A stretch of DNA of 64,000 nt from JACKHO01 sp041398745. GTDB lineage: Bacteria; Planctomycetota; Planctomycetia; Planctomycetales; Planctomycetaceae. Where the stretch lies: assembly GCA_041398745.1 (NCBI GenBank), contig JAWKUB010000003.1:62001-126000 (forward strand). Direction: 5' to 3'. Below are positions 9,216-18,772 of the stretch, piece after piece (position 1 is the first letter of the stretch; every line of letters begins with the position of its first letter). A model generated the notes under the pieces. The model was not told where the DNA came from and did not search any database. It saw only the letters and a list, made by a program, of their open reading frames with translations. Made by a program: the position numbers and the translations under genes.

Positions 9216-9235
9216 AGAATGTCTGAGCCACCGGA
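9199..9235 (-). repeat. Right terminal inverted repeat of the insertion sequence
   Basis: Reverse complement begins TCCGGTGGCTCAGACATTC and continues TTCAGTAGTTCCCAAATT. Matches the left end at 34 of 37 positions. Confidence 0.85.
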
Positions 9236-9303
9236 TTTTGAAACGACCTGAATCGTCATGACGCCATGCAACAGCGCCAGGTCTGAACGCGAATCAACTC
9301 GCT

Positions 9304-10647
9304 TTAGAACGTCCGTTCCACAAAGCCGGTGTCGCCGTCGCCATTGATAAACGTGCTGTGCTCGAGAATTTTGGCGATGAGCGGAATGGTCGTCTTCACA
9401 CCGGGACCTTCGAGTTCGAACTCTCGCAGACAGCGTTTGAGACAGGCAATGGCTTCTTCACGGGTCGGCTTATGCACAATCAGTTTGCCGATCATGGAAT
9501 CGTAGTGTGGACTAATGCGATATCCCTGATGAACGTGGGAATCGAACCGAACGCCGAGTCCACCCGGAATGCGAAGCTTTTCGATGAGTCCGGGAGTACC
9601 TCGGAAGTTGTTATCGGGGTCTTCTGCGTTAATTCGCACTTCCATCGAACATCCGTTGCACGGAATGTTGCGTTGTTTGATGGTGAGCTTTTCGCCTGCG
9701 GCGATACGGATTTGTTCCTTGATCAAATCGATGCCTGTGACCTGCTCGGTCACAGGATGTTCAACCTGAATGCGAGCGTTCACCTCGATGAAGTAGAAGT
9801 GATTGTCCTTGTCGACCAGAAACTCAACCGTTCCCGCGTTGTAATAGCCAGCCGTCTTGACGAGACGCGCGGCAGCTTTACAAATTTCCTCACGAACGGA
9901 CTGAGGAAGATTCGGCGCTGGGCTTTCTTCGATGAGTTTCTGGTGCTTGCGCTGCATGGTGCAGTCGCGTTCCCAGAGGTGTACCACGTTGCCATGCTGA
10001 TCGGCGAGGATTTGCACTTCAACGTGACGTGGATTTTGAACGAACTTCTCGATGTACACGCCAGCGTTCTTGAAAGCCTTCTCCGCTTCGGCCGCTGCCG
10101 CCTTCAGTTCGGTGCGGAGATTCATTTCATTGTGTGCGGCACGAATTCCCTTGCCGCCACCACCGGCTGTCGCCTTGATCAGCACAGGGTAGCCAATTTC
10201 CTTGGCAACACGAATCGCCTCTTCTTCGCTGGTAATGAGGCCTTCGCTTCCAGGAACAACCGGGACTTTCGCATCCATCGCGATTTGCCGCGCGGCCACT
10301 TTGTCCCCCAACTTTGCCATAGCGTCGACGGGGGGGCCAATGAATTCGATACCACATTCGCGACAAATCTCAGCGAAGTGCGCGTTCTCGGAAAGGAAGC
10401 CATAGCCCGGATGAATGGCCTGCACATTGCCGACTTCCGCAGCGCTGACGATACGGTCAATTTTCAAATAGCTTTCCCCTGATGGGGCGGGGCCAACACA
10501 AAAGGCCTGATCGGCCTGGGTGAGATAGTGCGCTCCGCGGTCAGCCTCGCTGAACACAGCGACCGACTCAATTCCGAGCTCGCGACACGCACGAATAATT
10601 CGCAGGGCGATTTCGCCGCGATTTGCAATGAGAATCCGCTGAAACAT
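9304..10647 (-). CDS. accC: Acetyl-CoA carboxylase, biotin carboxylase subunit
   Basis: A 447-residue ATP-grasp enzyme that carboxylates biotin on AccB, the first half-reaction of acetyl-CoA carboxylase in fatty acid synthesis. It begins MFQRILIANRGEIALRI, the standard start. The frame extends 31 residues further upstream, but those residues are not homologous. The ATP-binding glycine loop ATAGGGGKGIRAA lies around residues 155-170 and the signature FIEVNARIQVEHPVTEQ around 285-300. Length matches the family (about 447-450). It lies downstream of accB with a ~110-nt spacer on the same strand. Confidence 0.96.
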   Translation of the reverse strand: MFQRILIANRGEIALRIIRACRELGIESVAVFSEADRGAHYLTQADQAFCVGPAPSGESYLKIDRIVSAAEVGNVQAIHPGYGFLSENAHFAEICRECGIEFIGPPVDAMAKLGDKVAARQIAMDAKVPVVPGSEGLITSEEEAIRVAKEIGYPVLIKATAGGGGKGIRAAHNEMNLRTELKAAAAEAEKAFKNAGVYIEKFVQNPRHVEVQILADQHGNVVHLWERDCTMQRKHQKLIEESPAPNLPQSVREEICKAAARLVKTAGYYNAGTVEFLVDKDNHFYFIEVNARIQVEHPVTEQVTGIDLIKEQIRIAAGEKLTIKQRNIPCNGCSMEVRINAEDPDNNFRGTPGLIEKLRIPGGLGVRFDSHVHQGYRISPHYDSMIGKLIVHKPTREEAIACLKRCLREFELEGPGVKTTIPLIAKILEHSTFINGDGDTGFVERTF

Positions 10648-10756
10648 ACCGAAAGCCATTGGGGCTTGAGCAAATGAAAACAGGAGTGTTCCCCGAAGAA
10701 CACGACTCGAGATCGAGGACAGGTTACGAACTCTCAGCAAATTGAGAGCACAACAA

Positions 10757-11296
10757 CTAGTCCGGCTTCACCATGAAAAGTGCCTGACCGAATTCGACGG
10801 AATCGCCATCTTTCAGGACAATCTTCGAAATCGTTCCGCTTACGCCAGCCGCGATGGGATTCATGGTCTTCATTGCTTCGACAATGCAAACCGTCGTATC
10901 GTGGCTGACTCGATCGCCGACGTTGACGAATGCTTTTTCGCCAGGTGCGGGAGCGACATAGAAAGTTCCTACCGCAGGACTTTCAATTGCGACAAGTCCT
11001 GCGCTGGCGTCGGCCCCTCCACCAGCCGCTGGGGCCGGCGCGGCAGCCGCCACAGGTGCAGCTGCAACGGGTACAGAAGCGGCAGCGGTCGCGACGGGGG
11101 CGGAAACAAATGTCTCTTGCGCACCCCGACGGAGAATCCACTTCTGGTCGCCTCGACTCAGGCGGACTTCCCGCAAGTCGAAACGCTCCATGATTTCGCC
11201 GAGTCTTTCGACCTGGTCGATATCGAATGCAACATCATCGTTTTTCGCGTCTTGCGTCATTTTTGACTTTCCAGCCTTCTTTGCCATGTCTGCCAA
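10757..11296 (-). CDS. accB: Acetyl-CoA carboxylase biotin carboxyl carrier protein
   Basis: A 179-residue BCCP. An N-terminal segment of about 70 residues is followed by an Ala/Pro-rich flexible linker (about 75-100) and a C-terminal biotinyl domain. The biotinylated lysine lies in VEAMKTMN. Biotin on this lysine carries carboxyl groups between AccC and the transferase AccAD. The start may instead be at one of two internal Met codons (MAKKAG or MTQDAK). Order on the minus strand is pepQ-like, accB, accC. Confidence 0.95.
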   Translation of the reverse strand: MADMAKKAGKSKMTQDAKNDDVAFDIDQVERLGEIMERFDLREVRLSRGDQKWILRRGAQETFVSAPVATAAASVPVAAAPVAAAAPAPAAGGGADASAGLVAIESPAVGTFYVAPAPGEKAFVNVGDRVSHDTTVCIVEAMKTMNPIAAGVSGTISKIVLKDGDSVEFGQALFMVKPD

Positions 11297-11341
11297 ACAG
11301 TGTTGAGACTGAACTCTTCGAGACTACCCACGTTCTGCAAT

Positions 11342-12457
11342 CTACCTGGGAGTGTTGAGTCCGTGAATTATGGACGACTCCAGCGACTTAGGAACGTACG
11401 CAGAGAGAACCTCATATCCGTCACTGGTGACAACGACATCATCTTCAATTCGAATACCACCCCAACCGGGAACATAGATTCCCGGCTCGACTGTGACAAC
11501 CATACCAGCCTCAAGAACTTGCGTCGAGAGCTTTGAGAACCTTGGCTGCTCATGAATGTTCAGTCCAAAACCGTGTCCCAGTCCGTGATCGAAGTACTCG
11601 CCGAAGCCATGATCAGTGATGTAATCCCGAGCGACCGCGTCGACTTCCGCACACGATTTTCCTGGCCGAATCACCGCAATGGCGGCCTCCTGAGCGGCCA
11701 AAACAACGTTGTAAATCTCCTCGAACCGATCCGTAAGTTCTCCCGTGACAAGAGTTCGCGTCAAATCGGACTTGTACCGCAGTCTTGTTTGGGCTCCCCA
11801 GTCAACCAGGAGAGTGTCGGCATCCTTAATTCGCAAATCTCCCGGACGATAGTGCGGCAACGCACCTCGATCTCCCACGGCAATAATCGGAGGAAAAGCC
11901 ACTCCATCTGCACCAAAACGCCGCATGGCGTGCTCAAGTTCATGTGCCAGTTCAACTTCCGTGATTTCAGGCGTCAGAATCGCCTTCAGATAATCAAACC
12001 CCTTCGCTGCGAGATGCACCGCCTCACGAATTTGTTGAAGCTCCCCTTCGTCCTTGACCGACCGAATTTCCTCGATTTGCCAGCGGGTATCGACAATTTC
12101 AGCGTCTCCCAAGACTTCGTTGAGTTGGAGAAACGACTCGAAACTCAGCGCGTGTGACTCCACGCCAAGACGACCGATTTTGCGATCTCGAATCAGATCT
12201 GCCGCCGCTTCGTGAATGCGAATCTGTGATTTCCGAATGCAGGTCGCAACGCCCGGGCATTCTTCATCGAGCTGAATGAGGTATCGAAAGTCGCTGATGA
12301 GAATTTCTTCAGTGTCGGTCAGCAGCAGCCACGTGCTGTCGCCGGTGAACCCGGTGAGCCACGTGACGTTTGTCTCGTTCGTTACCAGGAGTGCGTCGCA
12401 CTTATCGAACAGGGCTTTGCGAACTTTGTTACGTCGGGCTTTGAAATCTGTAGACAT
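11342..12457 (-). CDS. M24-family Xaa-Pro peptidase
   Basis: A 371-residue pita-bread metallopeptidase with a creatinase-type N-terminal domain and a C-terminal M24 domain. Metal-binding elements are visible: VDWGAQ...SDLTRT (two Asp), HGLGHGFGLNIHE (His), VTVEPGIYVPGWGGIRIED (Glu) and a final Glu in IRIEDDV. It should remove N-terminal residues preceding proline in cytosolic peptides. An M24 peptidase directly upstream of accB is a recurring arrangement in bacteria. The gap to accB is 45 nt, so co-transcription is likely. Confidence 0.93.
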   Translation of the reverse strand: MSTDFKARRNKVRKALFDKCDALLVTNETNVTWLTGFTGDSTWLLLTDTEEILISDFRYLIQLDEECPGVATCIRKSQIRIHEAAADLIRDRKIGRLGVESHALSFESFLQLNEVLGDAEIVDTRWQIEEIRSVKDEGELQQIREAVHLAAKGFDYLKAILTPEITEVELAHELEHAMRRFGADGVAFPPIIAVGDRGALPHYRPGDLRIKDADTLLVDWGAQTRLRYKSDLTRTLVTGELTDRFEEIYNVVLAAQEAAIAVIRPGKSCAEVDAVARDYITDHGFGEYFDHGLGHGFGLNIHEQPRFSKLSTQVLEAGMVVTVEPGIYVPGWGGIRIEDDVVVTSDGYEVLSAYVPKSLESSIIHGLNTPR

Positions 12458-12679
12458 GAAGCGAGCTTTGTCGTCCGAGTGAACTGCGATGAATGGCCAT
12501 CAGGGGCTACGAACCAGGGGAACAGCATAACCGCCACGTCAACACAGTGGAAATATGACCATTCGCGCGACGGAATCGATTGTTTCCAATGTATCGGCGT
12601 CGTGTTGACTGAAAACAACAAATATCAGTCTCCCGAATCGGTGTCGCGTCCTAGCGTCATACAGAGAGTTGCATCACCG

Positions 12680-13936
12680 ATGCTCACCGCAGATGTCTTG
12701 AGTGCCCACATGATTCATTCCCCAGATTCGAACGAAGTCCAACAGGTCGAAGACCAGCCAACTCATGCCGCGAGCGTTTCACCAAAACGGGCAAGCGACG
12801 AAACCGCTTCGAAGAAAATGTCGAGTCCGAAGAACGCTCGCATTTTCGTTGTCGACGACGAAGAACACGCCATCGACGCGGTGGCGGAATGCTTGTCCGA
12901 CGCTGGCTACGCGAACCTTCAGGCGACGGTCGACTCGACCGACGCGGTCAATCTCATCAGGGAACATCGGCCCGACCTGGTACTCCTCGACATCATGATG
13001 CCAGAAGTCAGCGGCATCGACATTCTCCATGTTATGAGCCTCGACCCGGAATTGCAGCATGTTCCGGTCATCGTCCTCAATTCTACTTCCGATCGAGAGG
13101 TCCGCCACATCTGCCTCGAACTGGGAGTTTCCGATTTTGTCACCAAACCGATTGATCCCACCGAGCTTCTACCTCGCGTCCGCAATGTGCTGTTGAACAA
13201 GCTGTATTGCGATCAACTTGCAAAGCACTCAGAAAGCTTGGAAGAACAGGTCCGTCGTCGTACTGCCGAGCTGGCGGCCTCGCGACAAGAAGTCGTGCAC
13301 TGCCTTGCCCGTGCCGGCGAATACCGCGATGACGACACCGGACACCACGTTTACCGAGTCGGCAAATACGTTGGCATTATTGCCCGGGAACTGGGATTCA
13401 GCGAGCAACGCGTGGAACTGCTGGAGCTCGCAGCACAACTCCACGACATTGGAAAAATTGGCATTCCCGATGCCATTCTGCATCGGCCCGGCAAACTGGC
13501 TCCGGAAGAATACGAGGTCATGAAGTCGCACTGCGCCATAGCACTCGACATTATCCAGCCGCTGCCAGCCAAGGAATCCAACATCCTTCGTTCGCACTCC
13601 CGCATTGGTGCCAGCCTGCTGCACGTACCTAGCTCTCCGTTGCTCATGCTGGCTGCCCGCATTGCACAAACGCACCACGAACGCTGGGACGGAACAGGCT
13701 ATCCCCTCGGTCTGAAGGGGGATGATATTCCCATTGAAGGACGCATGACCGCCGTGGCCGACGTCTACGACGCACTCAGCAGCAAACGCCCCTATAAGCC
13801 GGCCTTTCCCCGAGAACAGTGTTTCGAGATTCTCGAAGATGGCCGGGGTACGCATTTCGACCCCAAGGTTCTCGACGCCTTCTTCGCCCGGTCACAGGAC
13901 ATTGTTCAAGTTCAAATTGACTACATGGATCGATAG
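12680..13936 (+). CDS. Response regulator with HD-GYP phosphodiesterase domain
   Basis: A 418-residue regulator. A receiver domain (about residues 53-172) has acidic pair DD59-60, phospho-acceptor D104 (LVLLDIMMP) and K156. A short coiled coil follows (about 178-205), then an HD-GYP domain with HD at 255-256 (AAQLHDIGKIGIP) and the signature HHERWDGTGYP (332-342). HD-GYP enzymes hydrolyse cyclic di-GMP, so phosphorylation by an unseen histidine kinase probably controls c-di-GMP breakdown. The frame is open to 12479, but I place the start at MLTADVLSAH. No kinase is adjacent. An SGNH-like gene follows after 9 nt. Confidence 0.92.
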   Translation: MLTADVLSAHMIHSPDSNEVQQVEDQPTHAASVSPKRASDETASKKMSSPKNARIFVVDDEEHAIDAVAECLSDAGYANLQATVDSTDAVNLIREHRPDLVLLDIMMPEVSGIDILHVMSLDPELQHVPVIVLNSTSDREVRHICLELGVSDFVTKPIDPTELLPRVRNVLLNKLYCDQLAKHSESLEEQVRRRTAELAASRQEVVHCLARAGEYRDDDTGHHVYRVGKYVGIIARELGFSEQRVELLELAAQLHDIGKIGIPDAILHRPGKLAPEEYEVMKSHCAIALDIIQPLPAKESNILRSHSRIGASLLHVPSSPLLMLAARIAQTHHERWDGTGYPLGLKGDDIPIEGRMTAVADVYDALSSKRPYKPAFPREQCFEILEDGRGTHFDPKVLDAFFARSQDIVQVQIDYMDR

Positions 13937-13945
13937 TTCCCATCG

Positions 13946-14938
13946 ATGTCTTCACCTTCTCAAGCAATTGTAGCTAACGAACTCAAAGTCATTGCAGTAC
14001 TCGCCCTGCTGCTGTTGGCTTGTGAAATCGGACTGCGCATTGGTGCCGATTCTCTCAGTAAGGATGTCGCCCACCTGCACCACTTTGCCGATGCATCACA
14101 AAAACTGGCAACCGCGTCGCCCGGCCCCAACGTTCAAAAGGTTCTGTTTCTGGGCAACTCCACGACACGATTCGGCGTCGATGGAGACGAGTTTGTTTCG
14201 GTACTGCACAAACGGACGGACGTCCCCGTCGTTTGGGAAAAAGTAAATCCTGACAACACCGCATTGGCGGAATGGTACTACCTGTACAAGAACTTCTTTC
14301 ACAGTTCTGAAGTTCGACCCGATGTCGTCGTGCTGGGATTCGAAGCCATGCATTTGCGTGACAGCCCGTCAGATCACCCGAGCCGACTTGCTCAATTCTA
14401 TTGCAACTCGAATGACTGGCCGGAACTGACGCGATTCGATTTACCAAGTTTCGAGTCGCGCATGAGTTTTCTTGCCAGTGAGAATTCGGCACTGTGGGCA
14501 CATCGCGACCGTGTCGAACGGCGTGTGTTAGACAGCGTCATCCCGCAGTATCGGCAGACGGCTCAACTCATGAACTACAGCCAGAAGATGCCTGCTTCAA
14601 CAACAACTCACCCCACATACGCACGTCTGGAAAGTCTCTTGCAACTCATCAGGCAGGACAACGTGCGAATCGTACTTGCTGCCATGCCGCTCGCGGAGGA
14701 ATACAGAATTGACGAGGGGTTAACGGACATCGCCCGGCGGTACAAAGTCCCCATTGTGGACTGCCAGCACATCGAGGGAATTACACCGGACATGTTCCCC
14801 GACGGCGTTCACATGACGGCGACAGCTTCGAAGCTCTACTCTTCGCATCTGGCCAACACTCTCTTGTCCAGACACGTCATCGAACCAACTGGCTCCGGCC
14901 ATCAAATCGTGGCCCGGCCAGACCATTCACAACCATAG
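13946..14938 (+). CDS. Membrane-anchored SGNH/GDSL-like hydrolase-fold protein
   Basis: A 330-residue protein with one N-terminal transmembrane segment (VIAVLALLLLACEIGLRI), so most of the chain is probably extracytoplasmic. LFLGNSTTRFG near residues 67-77 resembles block I of SGNH hydrolases, with S72 as candidate nucleophile. PDGVHMTATAS near the C-terminus resembles the DxxH block. This pattern is seen in AlgX/AlgJ-like and other acyl-esterase-fold proteins. Substrate unknown. It lies 9 nt after the HD-GYP regulator and is probably co-transcribed, hinting at a link to c-di-GMP-controlled envelope or polysaccharide functions. Moderately sure. Confidence 0.72.
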   Translation: MSSPSQAIVANELKVIAVLALLLLACEIGLRIGADSLSKDVAHLHHFADASQKLATASPGPNVQKVLFLGNSTTRFGVDGDEFVSVLHKRTDVPVVWEKVNPDNTALAEWYYLYKNFFHSSEVRPDVVVLGFEAMHLRDSPSDHPSRLAQFYCNSNDWPELTRFDLPSFESRMSFLASENSALWAHRDRVERRVLDSVIPQYRQTAQLMNYSQKMPASTTTHPTYARLESLLQLIRQDNVRIVLAAMPLAEEYRIDEGLTDIARRYKVPIVDCQHIEGITPDMFPDGVHMTATASKLYSSHLANTLLSRHVIEPTGSGHQIVARPDHSQP

Positions 14939-14963
14939 AGGCGTCCGTTGACGGCACCTTGCT

Positions 14964-16265
14964 CTAACCCGCCAGCATTTCTTCGTCAGCGGCGGTGTAC
15001 TTCAGAGCGGCGTAAATGACTGCGAACGTCAGGATGAGCGATGACGAAACGCAGAACATGGTGCGAAAGCCGTAGTTGTCGATGAGGTATCCCAGCAGCG
15101 GGGCCGTCAAAACTGTACCGAGGTCGATTGAAGCGAGTACCACCGTCGTTCCCGTCGCGCGGTGTTCCGGGGGGAAGTCTCCGGAGCCGAGCGAGACAAT
15201 GCAGGGGAACAGCAGAGCGTGTCCGAATCCGCAGCCGAGTGCTGGAATCATGAGCTGCCAGTCCGATGTGACGAACATCAACGTGATGTGACCAAACACA
15301 TGGCCGAGCATCCCCCACCAAATCATGCGGTGCCGCCCCATAATGTTCGACCAGCGGCGGGCGACGAAGCGCATGGAGAACGCCGTAATGGCATAGGCCG
15401 AGAAGAATGTGGCCGGACCTTTTAGGTGAAGTGACGTCGCATAGCGTGTCAGAAAGACAGTGGTGACTGAGAAGCCCAGTCCCATCATGACCGTGACTAG
15501 CAATATCGAAGCGGGAAAGTGAGTCGACAACAGGGCCTGGAGCGACCGCTTGTCTTCCAGCGGACGCAACGTATCTCCCGAGGTTAACCACAACGCCATG
15601 CAGACATTGAACAGCCCCATGAGGAAAATCCAGCCGAAGACCAGCTGATACCGAAAGGCACTGTCCGGGATGAGCCGAAAGAAAAAGTCGACGAGCTGCG
15701 AGCCGAGAATCATGCCCAAGAAACCGGAGGCGCCAAATGTTCCAATAACTTCAGTCCGACGCAGGGGGGGGGCTTTCTGCTGAATATGTGATACCGAGCA
15801 GGCAAACATTGTGGCCAGGCCAACAATGAATATGCAGCGTGCGACATAAATACTCCACGACAGGTCCGTGGCGAGCATGATCCAGAGCGAACCGGCCAGA
15901 AATGAAAGCCCGCTCAGTATCCAAATGCGGCGAATGCCGAACCGATCCATCGCCCGACCAGCCAATACTCGAATAAACAACGACACCACAAGTCCGAAAC
16001 TGACAATGCGGCCCGTTGTTTCTTCCGATCCATGCAGAAACTTCACCAGCTCAGCGAACCGAAAAGACATGGTGTTGGCCACCACGAGTGCAATATTTGC
16101 GGCGAAAGCAATGTAGAACGACGAGCCATAAATGGGATTTTCGTGCCCGCTTTCGTTGCCTGGCAGTTGTGCATCAGCCCCCGGAGACGACGTGTTCGAA
16201 CACTCGTCTTCTTGCTGTTCAGTTGAAACAGGGGCGCGGGACATGGCGGCAAGATATTTTGCCAT
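14964..16265 (-). CDS. Major facilitator superfamily transporter
   Basis: About 433 residues with twelve predicted membrane helices. The MFS loop motif between helices 2 and 3 is visible as LAGRAMDRFGIRRIWI. A hydrophilic N-terminal tail of about 50 residues precedes helix 1. The start is uncertain: I use MAKYLAAM, and MSRAP at 16244 is equally possible. Substrate cannot be predicted. The family includes sugar and drug exporters. It is convergent with the SGNH-like gene (gap 25 nt) and downstream of rhamnulokinase on the same strand, so a sugar-related role is possible but unproven. Confidence 0.85.
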   Translation of the reverse strand: MAKYLAAMSRAPVSTEQQEDECSNTSSPGADAQLPGNESGHENPIYGSSFYIAFAANIALVVANTMSFRFAELVKFLHGSEETTGRIVSFGLVVSLFIRVLAGRAMDRFGIRRIWILSGLSFLAGSLWIMLATDLSWSIYVARCIFIVGLATMFACSVSHIQQKAPPLRRTEVIGTFGASGFLGMILGSQLVDFFFRLIPDSAFRYQLVFGWIFLMGLFNVCMALWLTSGDTLRPLEDKRSLQALLSTHFPASILLVTVMMGLGFSVTTVFLTRYATSLHLKGPATFFSAYAITAFSMRFVARRWSNIMGRHRMIWWGMLGHVFGHITLMFVTSDWQLMIPALGCGFGHALLFPCIVSLGSGDFPPEHRATGTTVVLASIDLGTVLTAPLLGYLIDNYGFRTMFCVSSSLILTFAVIYAALKYTAADEEMLAG

Positions 16266-16423
16266 CTCAGAAGCGCATCCCAAGCTGCAGGGTTTGGGAA
16301 GTAGTCGAAATGGCACTGGGCAGGCGAGGAAATGGTATCACATTCCCTACTGCAGGACAGTACGATTCCTCCACGAGTTCGCCACAAACCATGGGAAAAC
16401 CGCCGCCACGCATTCCTGTCCGC

Positions 16424-17914
16424 TTACTTGTTACGAGGCAGCTTGCAAAATCGTTCGTAAGCAGAGTCCCAGGCGGCGGACTGCTGTGGCTCGAAACGTT
16501 CGAGCTTAACGGAGTTTCGTACCACTTTGCGGATATCGTCGAGCGAGCCGATATCACCCGTCGCCCGTGCCTGAATGAGCACGTTTCCAAGTGCCGTGGC
16601 CTCAATGGGACCAGCAATAACGGGACGGCCACAGGCATTCGCAGTAAACTGATTCAACAACTGGCTCTGACAGCCACCACCAACAATGTGGATTTCCTCA
16701 ACCCGCTCGCCTGTGAGTGATTCAATTCCGGTGAGAACTTCCCGGTACTTCAGTGCCAGGCTTTCCAACGCACACCGAATGAACTGTCCTTCCGTTTCTG
16801 GCACGGGCTGGTTTGTTTTCCCGCACCAGTCAGCCATTGCGCGGGGCATGTGAGCTGGACTGAGGAATGAGGGATCGTTCGGATTCACGAGCGATCGGAA
16901 CGGCGTCGACTGCGTTGCCAAATGCGTGAGTTGCGTGTAGTCGAACGAATTCCCTTCCTCTTCAAAGGCTCGACGGCATTCCTGGACAAGCCACAAGCCC
17001 ATGACGTTTTTCAGCAGTCGGTACGTACCATCAACGCCCCCTTCGTTGGTGACGTTTTGCTGGAGTGCTTCCTCACTTAAAATGGCCTGCTGCACTTCCA
17101 CGCCAATGAGCGACCACGTGCCTGAGCTGATGTAGGCCCAATTCGCATTCCCCGTTCGTTCGGTCGGGACAGCAACCACTGCTGAGGCCGTGTCGTGCGT
17201 GGGTGGTGCAATGACGTCAATCTTCCTCAGGCCTGTCAGCTTCGTGACTTCTTCACGCAGAGTGCCGAGTTTCGTTCCGGGTGTAACAAGTTCAGGCAAA
17301 ATGTGTGTCGGAATTCCGAGTTGCCGCAGCAAATCGAATGCCCAGTTTCGTTCCTTGGCATTCAGGAACTGAGTTGTCGTGGCATTGGTGAATTCCACTG
17401 CTTGAGAGCCGCACAACAGCCAGTGGAAGAAGTCCGGCATCATCAGGAACCGATGTGCGAACTGCAGCATTTCCGGATCGTTGAGCTGCGTTGACAACAC
17501 CTGGTACAGCGTGTTGATTTGCATGAACTGTAAACCGGTTTGCGCAAAGATTTCCTTCTTCGGCACACGACTGAATGCCGTTTCCAACATGCGGTCGGTA
17601 CGGGGATCGCGGTAGTTGTACGGTTGGCCGACAAGCTGACCCGACTTCGAAAGCAGCACGTAATCGACGCCCCAGGTGTCGACCCCAACCGACAGGATTT
17701 TGTCGCCGTACTTCGCTGCGGCCTTCTTCAGGCCCTCCACAATGTCCGACCACAATCGCAGTACGTCCCAGCGCCGAGTTCCAGCCAGAGGCAGAGGACC
17801 ATTGGAGAAACGGTGGATTTCATCCAGTTCAATAGTGGAACCATCAAAGAGGCCAGCGATGACCCGGCCACTTTCGGCCCCGAGGTCGACTGCGAGATAA
17901 ATGCGTTCAGACAT
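16424..17914 (-). CDS. rhaB: Rhamnulokinase
   Basis: A 496-residue FGGY-family sugar kinase that phosphorylates L-rhamnulose to L-rhamnulose 1-phosphate. The N-terminus YLAVDLGAESGRVIAG is the phosphate-binding segment typical of RhaB. SVGVDTWGVDYVLL, a THDTASAV loop, YISSGTWSLIGVE and IHIVGGGCQSQLLNQ are the other expected blocks. Length fits (480-500). No rhaA or rhaD is in the window, so the rest of the pathway must be elsewhere. A probable terminator at 17951-17980 separates it from the upstream DUF1080 gene. Confidence 0.93.
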   Translation of the reverse strand: MSERIYLAVDLGAESGRVIAGLFDGSTIELDEIHRFSNGPLPLAGTRRWDVLRLWSDIVEGLKKAAAKYGDKILSVGVDTWGVDYVLLSKSGQLVGQPYNYRDPRTDRMLETAFSRVPKKEIFAQTGLQFMQINTLYQVLSTQLNDPEMLQFAHRFLMMPDFFHWLLCGSQAVEFTNATTTQFLNAKERNWAFDLLRQLGIPTHILPELVTPGTKLGTLREEVTKLTGLRKIDVIAPPTHDTASAVVAVPTERTGNANWAYISSGTWSLIGVEVQQAILSEEALQQNVTNEGGVDGTYRLLKNVMGLWLVQECRRAFEEEGNSFDYTQLTHLATQSTPFRSLVNPNDPSFLSPAHMPRAMADWCGKTNQPVPETEGQFIRCALESLALKYREVLTGIESLTGERVEEIHIVGGGCQSQLLNQFTANACGRPVIAGPIEATALGNVLIQARATGDIGSLDDIRKVVRNSVKLERFEPQQSAAWDSAYERFCKLPRNK

Positions 17915-17950
17915 AACAATACGGCAGCGATACAGATAAACAAAAGACGA

Positions 17951-17980
17951 GGCGGCGCAGATGCGTTAATCTGAGCCGCC
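17951..17980 (-). terminator. Intrinsic terminator-like hairpin after the DUF1080 gene
   Basis: GGCGGC-g-CAGAT / ATCTG-a-GCCGCC forms an 11-bp stem with one internal mismatch and a 6-nt loop. On the minus strand it is followed by a T-rich run (TCTTTTGTTT). It lies just beyond the DUF1080 stop and before rhaB. Confidence 0.65.
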
Positions 17981-18004
17981 ATGCAGAGTGGGGCGATTTG
18001 CCCG

Positions 18005-18667
18005 TTAGTCCAGGACTTTAATCATGATGTCCTTAAAGGAAATCGTCATATTGTGACCGCGGTGGAGTTGCAACGCGATGATGCCGTATTTGGCTCCTTC
18101 GGGATCATCGATGTCGACCGTCGTCACACCGTTGAGAACCTGCGTAATGTGGTCGCCGTTGGCGGTAATGACATACTCATTCCAACCGTCTTCGTTGATC
18201 GCTCCTGCAACTTTCTTCTGCATGGCTTCGTCGAGGTTCACAATAATGCCCCGGCCAGTCCGTTCGCCGTACAGAATTCCCAGGAAGTGATTGTCAGCAA
18301 TGTCCGCCTGATATCCCCCCACGCAGAACGGAGGTGTTTTCCCTTCCACGGCTTCCAGTTCTTCACTGCGGAATTGAACGCCGCTATTTCCCTTGTGGCC
18401 GTGCAGACGCCATTTCACTTTGAGTACGAAGTTCTTGTACGACGCGTCGGATACGAGGAACGTGTTGGCCGGAATGTTCCCGTCGGTTGTGCCGACAATG
18501 GAACCTTCCTTTACTGTCCAGTAATCCGCTGAACCATGCCAACCCTTGAGGCTCTTTCCATCGAACAGCGACTTGAACCCGTCGTTGTCCTCCGCGTGAG
18601 ATGTGCCTGTGCTCAAAGCAGAGAAGACGACGACAAACAGCATCGATAACGGCAGCGAACATTTCAT
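18005..18667 (-). CDS. Secreted DUF1080 (3-keto-disaccharide hydrolase-like) protein
   Basis: A 220-residue protein. The start at MKCSLPLSML gives a clear signal peptide (SMLFVVVFSALSTGTSHA). The mature protein is one DUF1080 concanavalin-like jelly roll: FKSLFDGKSLKGWHG at the N-terminus, then SGVQFRSEE and GGYQADIADN. Members have been described as 3-keto-glucoside hydrolases or as carbohydrate-binding modules. This family is greatly expanded in Planctomycetes and Verrucomicrobia. It probably acts in the periplasm on sugar derivatives. It stands alone, bounded by a terminator. Confidence 0.9.
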   Translation of the reverse strand: MKCSLPLSMLFVVVFSALSTGTSHAEDNDGFKSLFDGKSLKGWHGSADYWTVKEGSIVGTTDGNIPANTFLVSDASYKNFVLKVKWRLHGHKGNSGVQFRSEELEAVEGKTPPFCVGGYQADIADNHFLGILYGERTGRGIIVNLDEAMQKKVAGAINEDGWNEYVITANGDHITQVLNGVTTVDIDDPEGAKYGIIALQLHRGHNMTISFKDIMIKVLD

Positions 18668-18772
18668 GTTGAGAATCCTGGCAAGGCGAATGAGAAAAGT
18701 AGAATCGGTATTGGCAGCGCACCACAAAGTCGGGCCGACGTTGCGAATCGATTGGATTCGAAAAGTTGCGGG

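Larger units (their letters stand above)
7983..9235 (+). mobile_element. ISH3/IS4-type insertion sequence with long terminal inverted repeats
   Basis: An element of about 1,253 nt bounded by imperfect inverted repeats, left 7983-8019 and right 9199-9235. They match at 34 of 37 positions; each starts TCCGGTGGC, contains CAGACATTC, and ends in CAGTAGTTCCCA. Candidate target duplications are ATTTG (7978-7982) and TTTTG (9236-9240), 4 of 5 identical. The interior carries one transposase frame. Size, inverted repeats and the transposase pattern fit the ISH3 group of IS4-like elements. It sits in the gap between the RluA-family gene and the 3' end of accC. Confidence 0.85.

Noticed and set aside
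10742..11266. Plus-strand ORF over accB
   Set aside because: Antisense shadow of accB; the minus-strand protein carries the biotin attachment motif.
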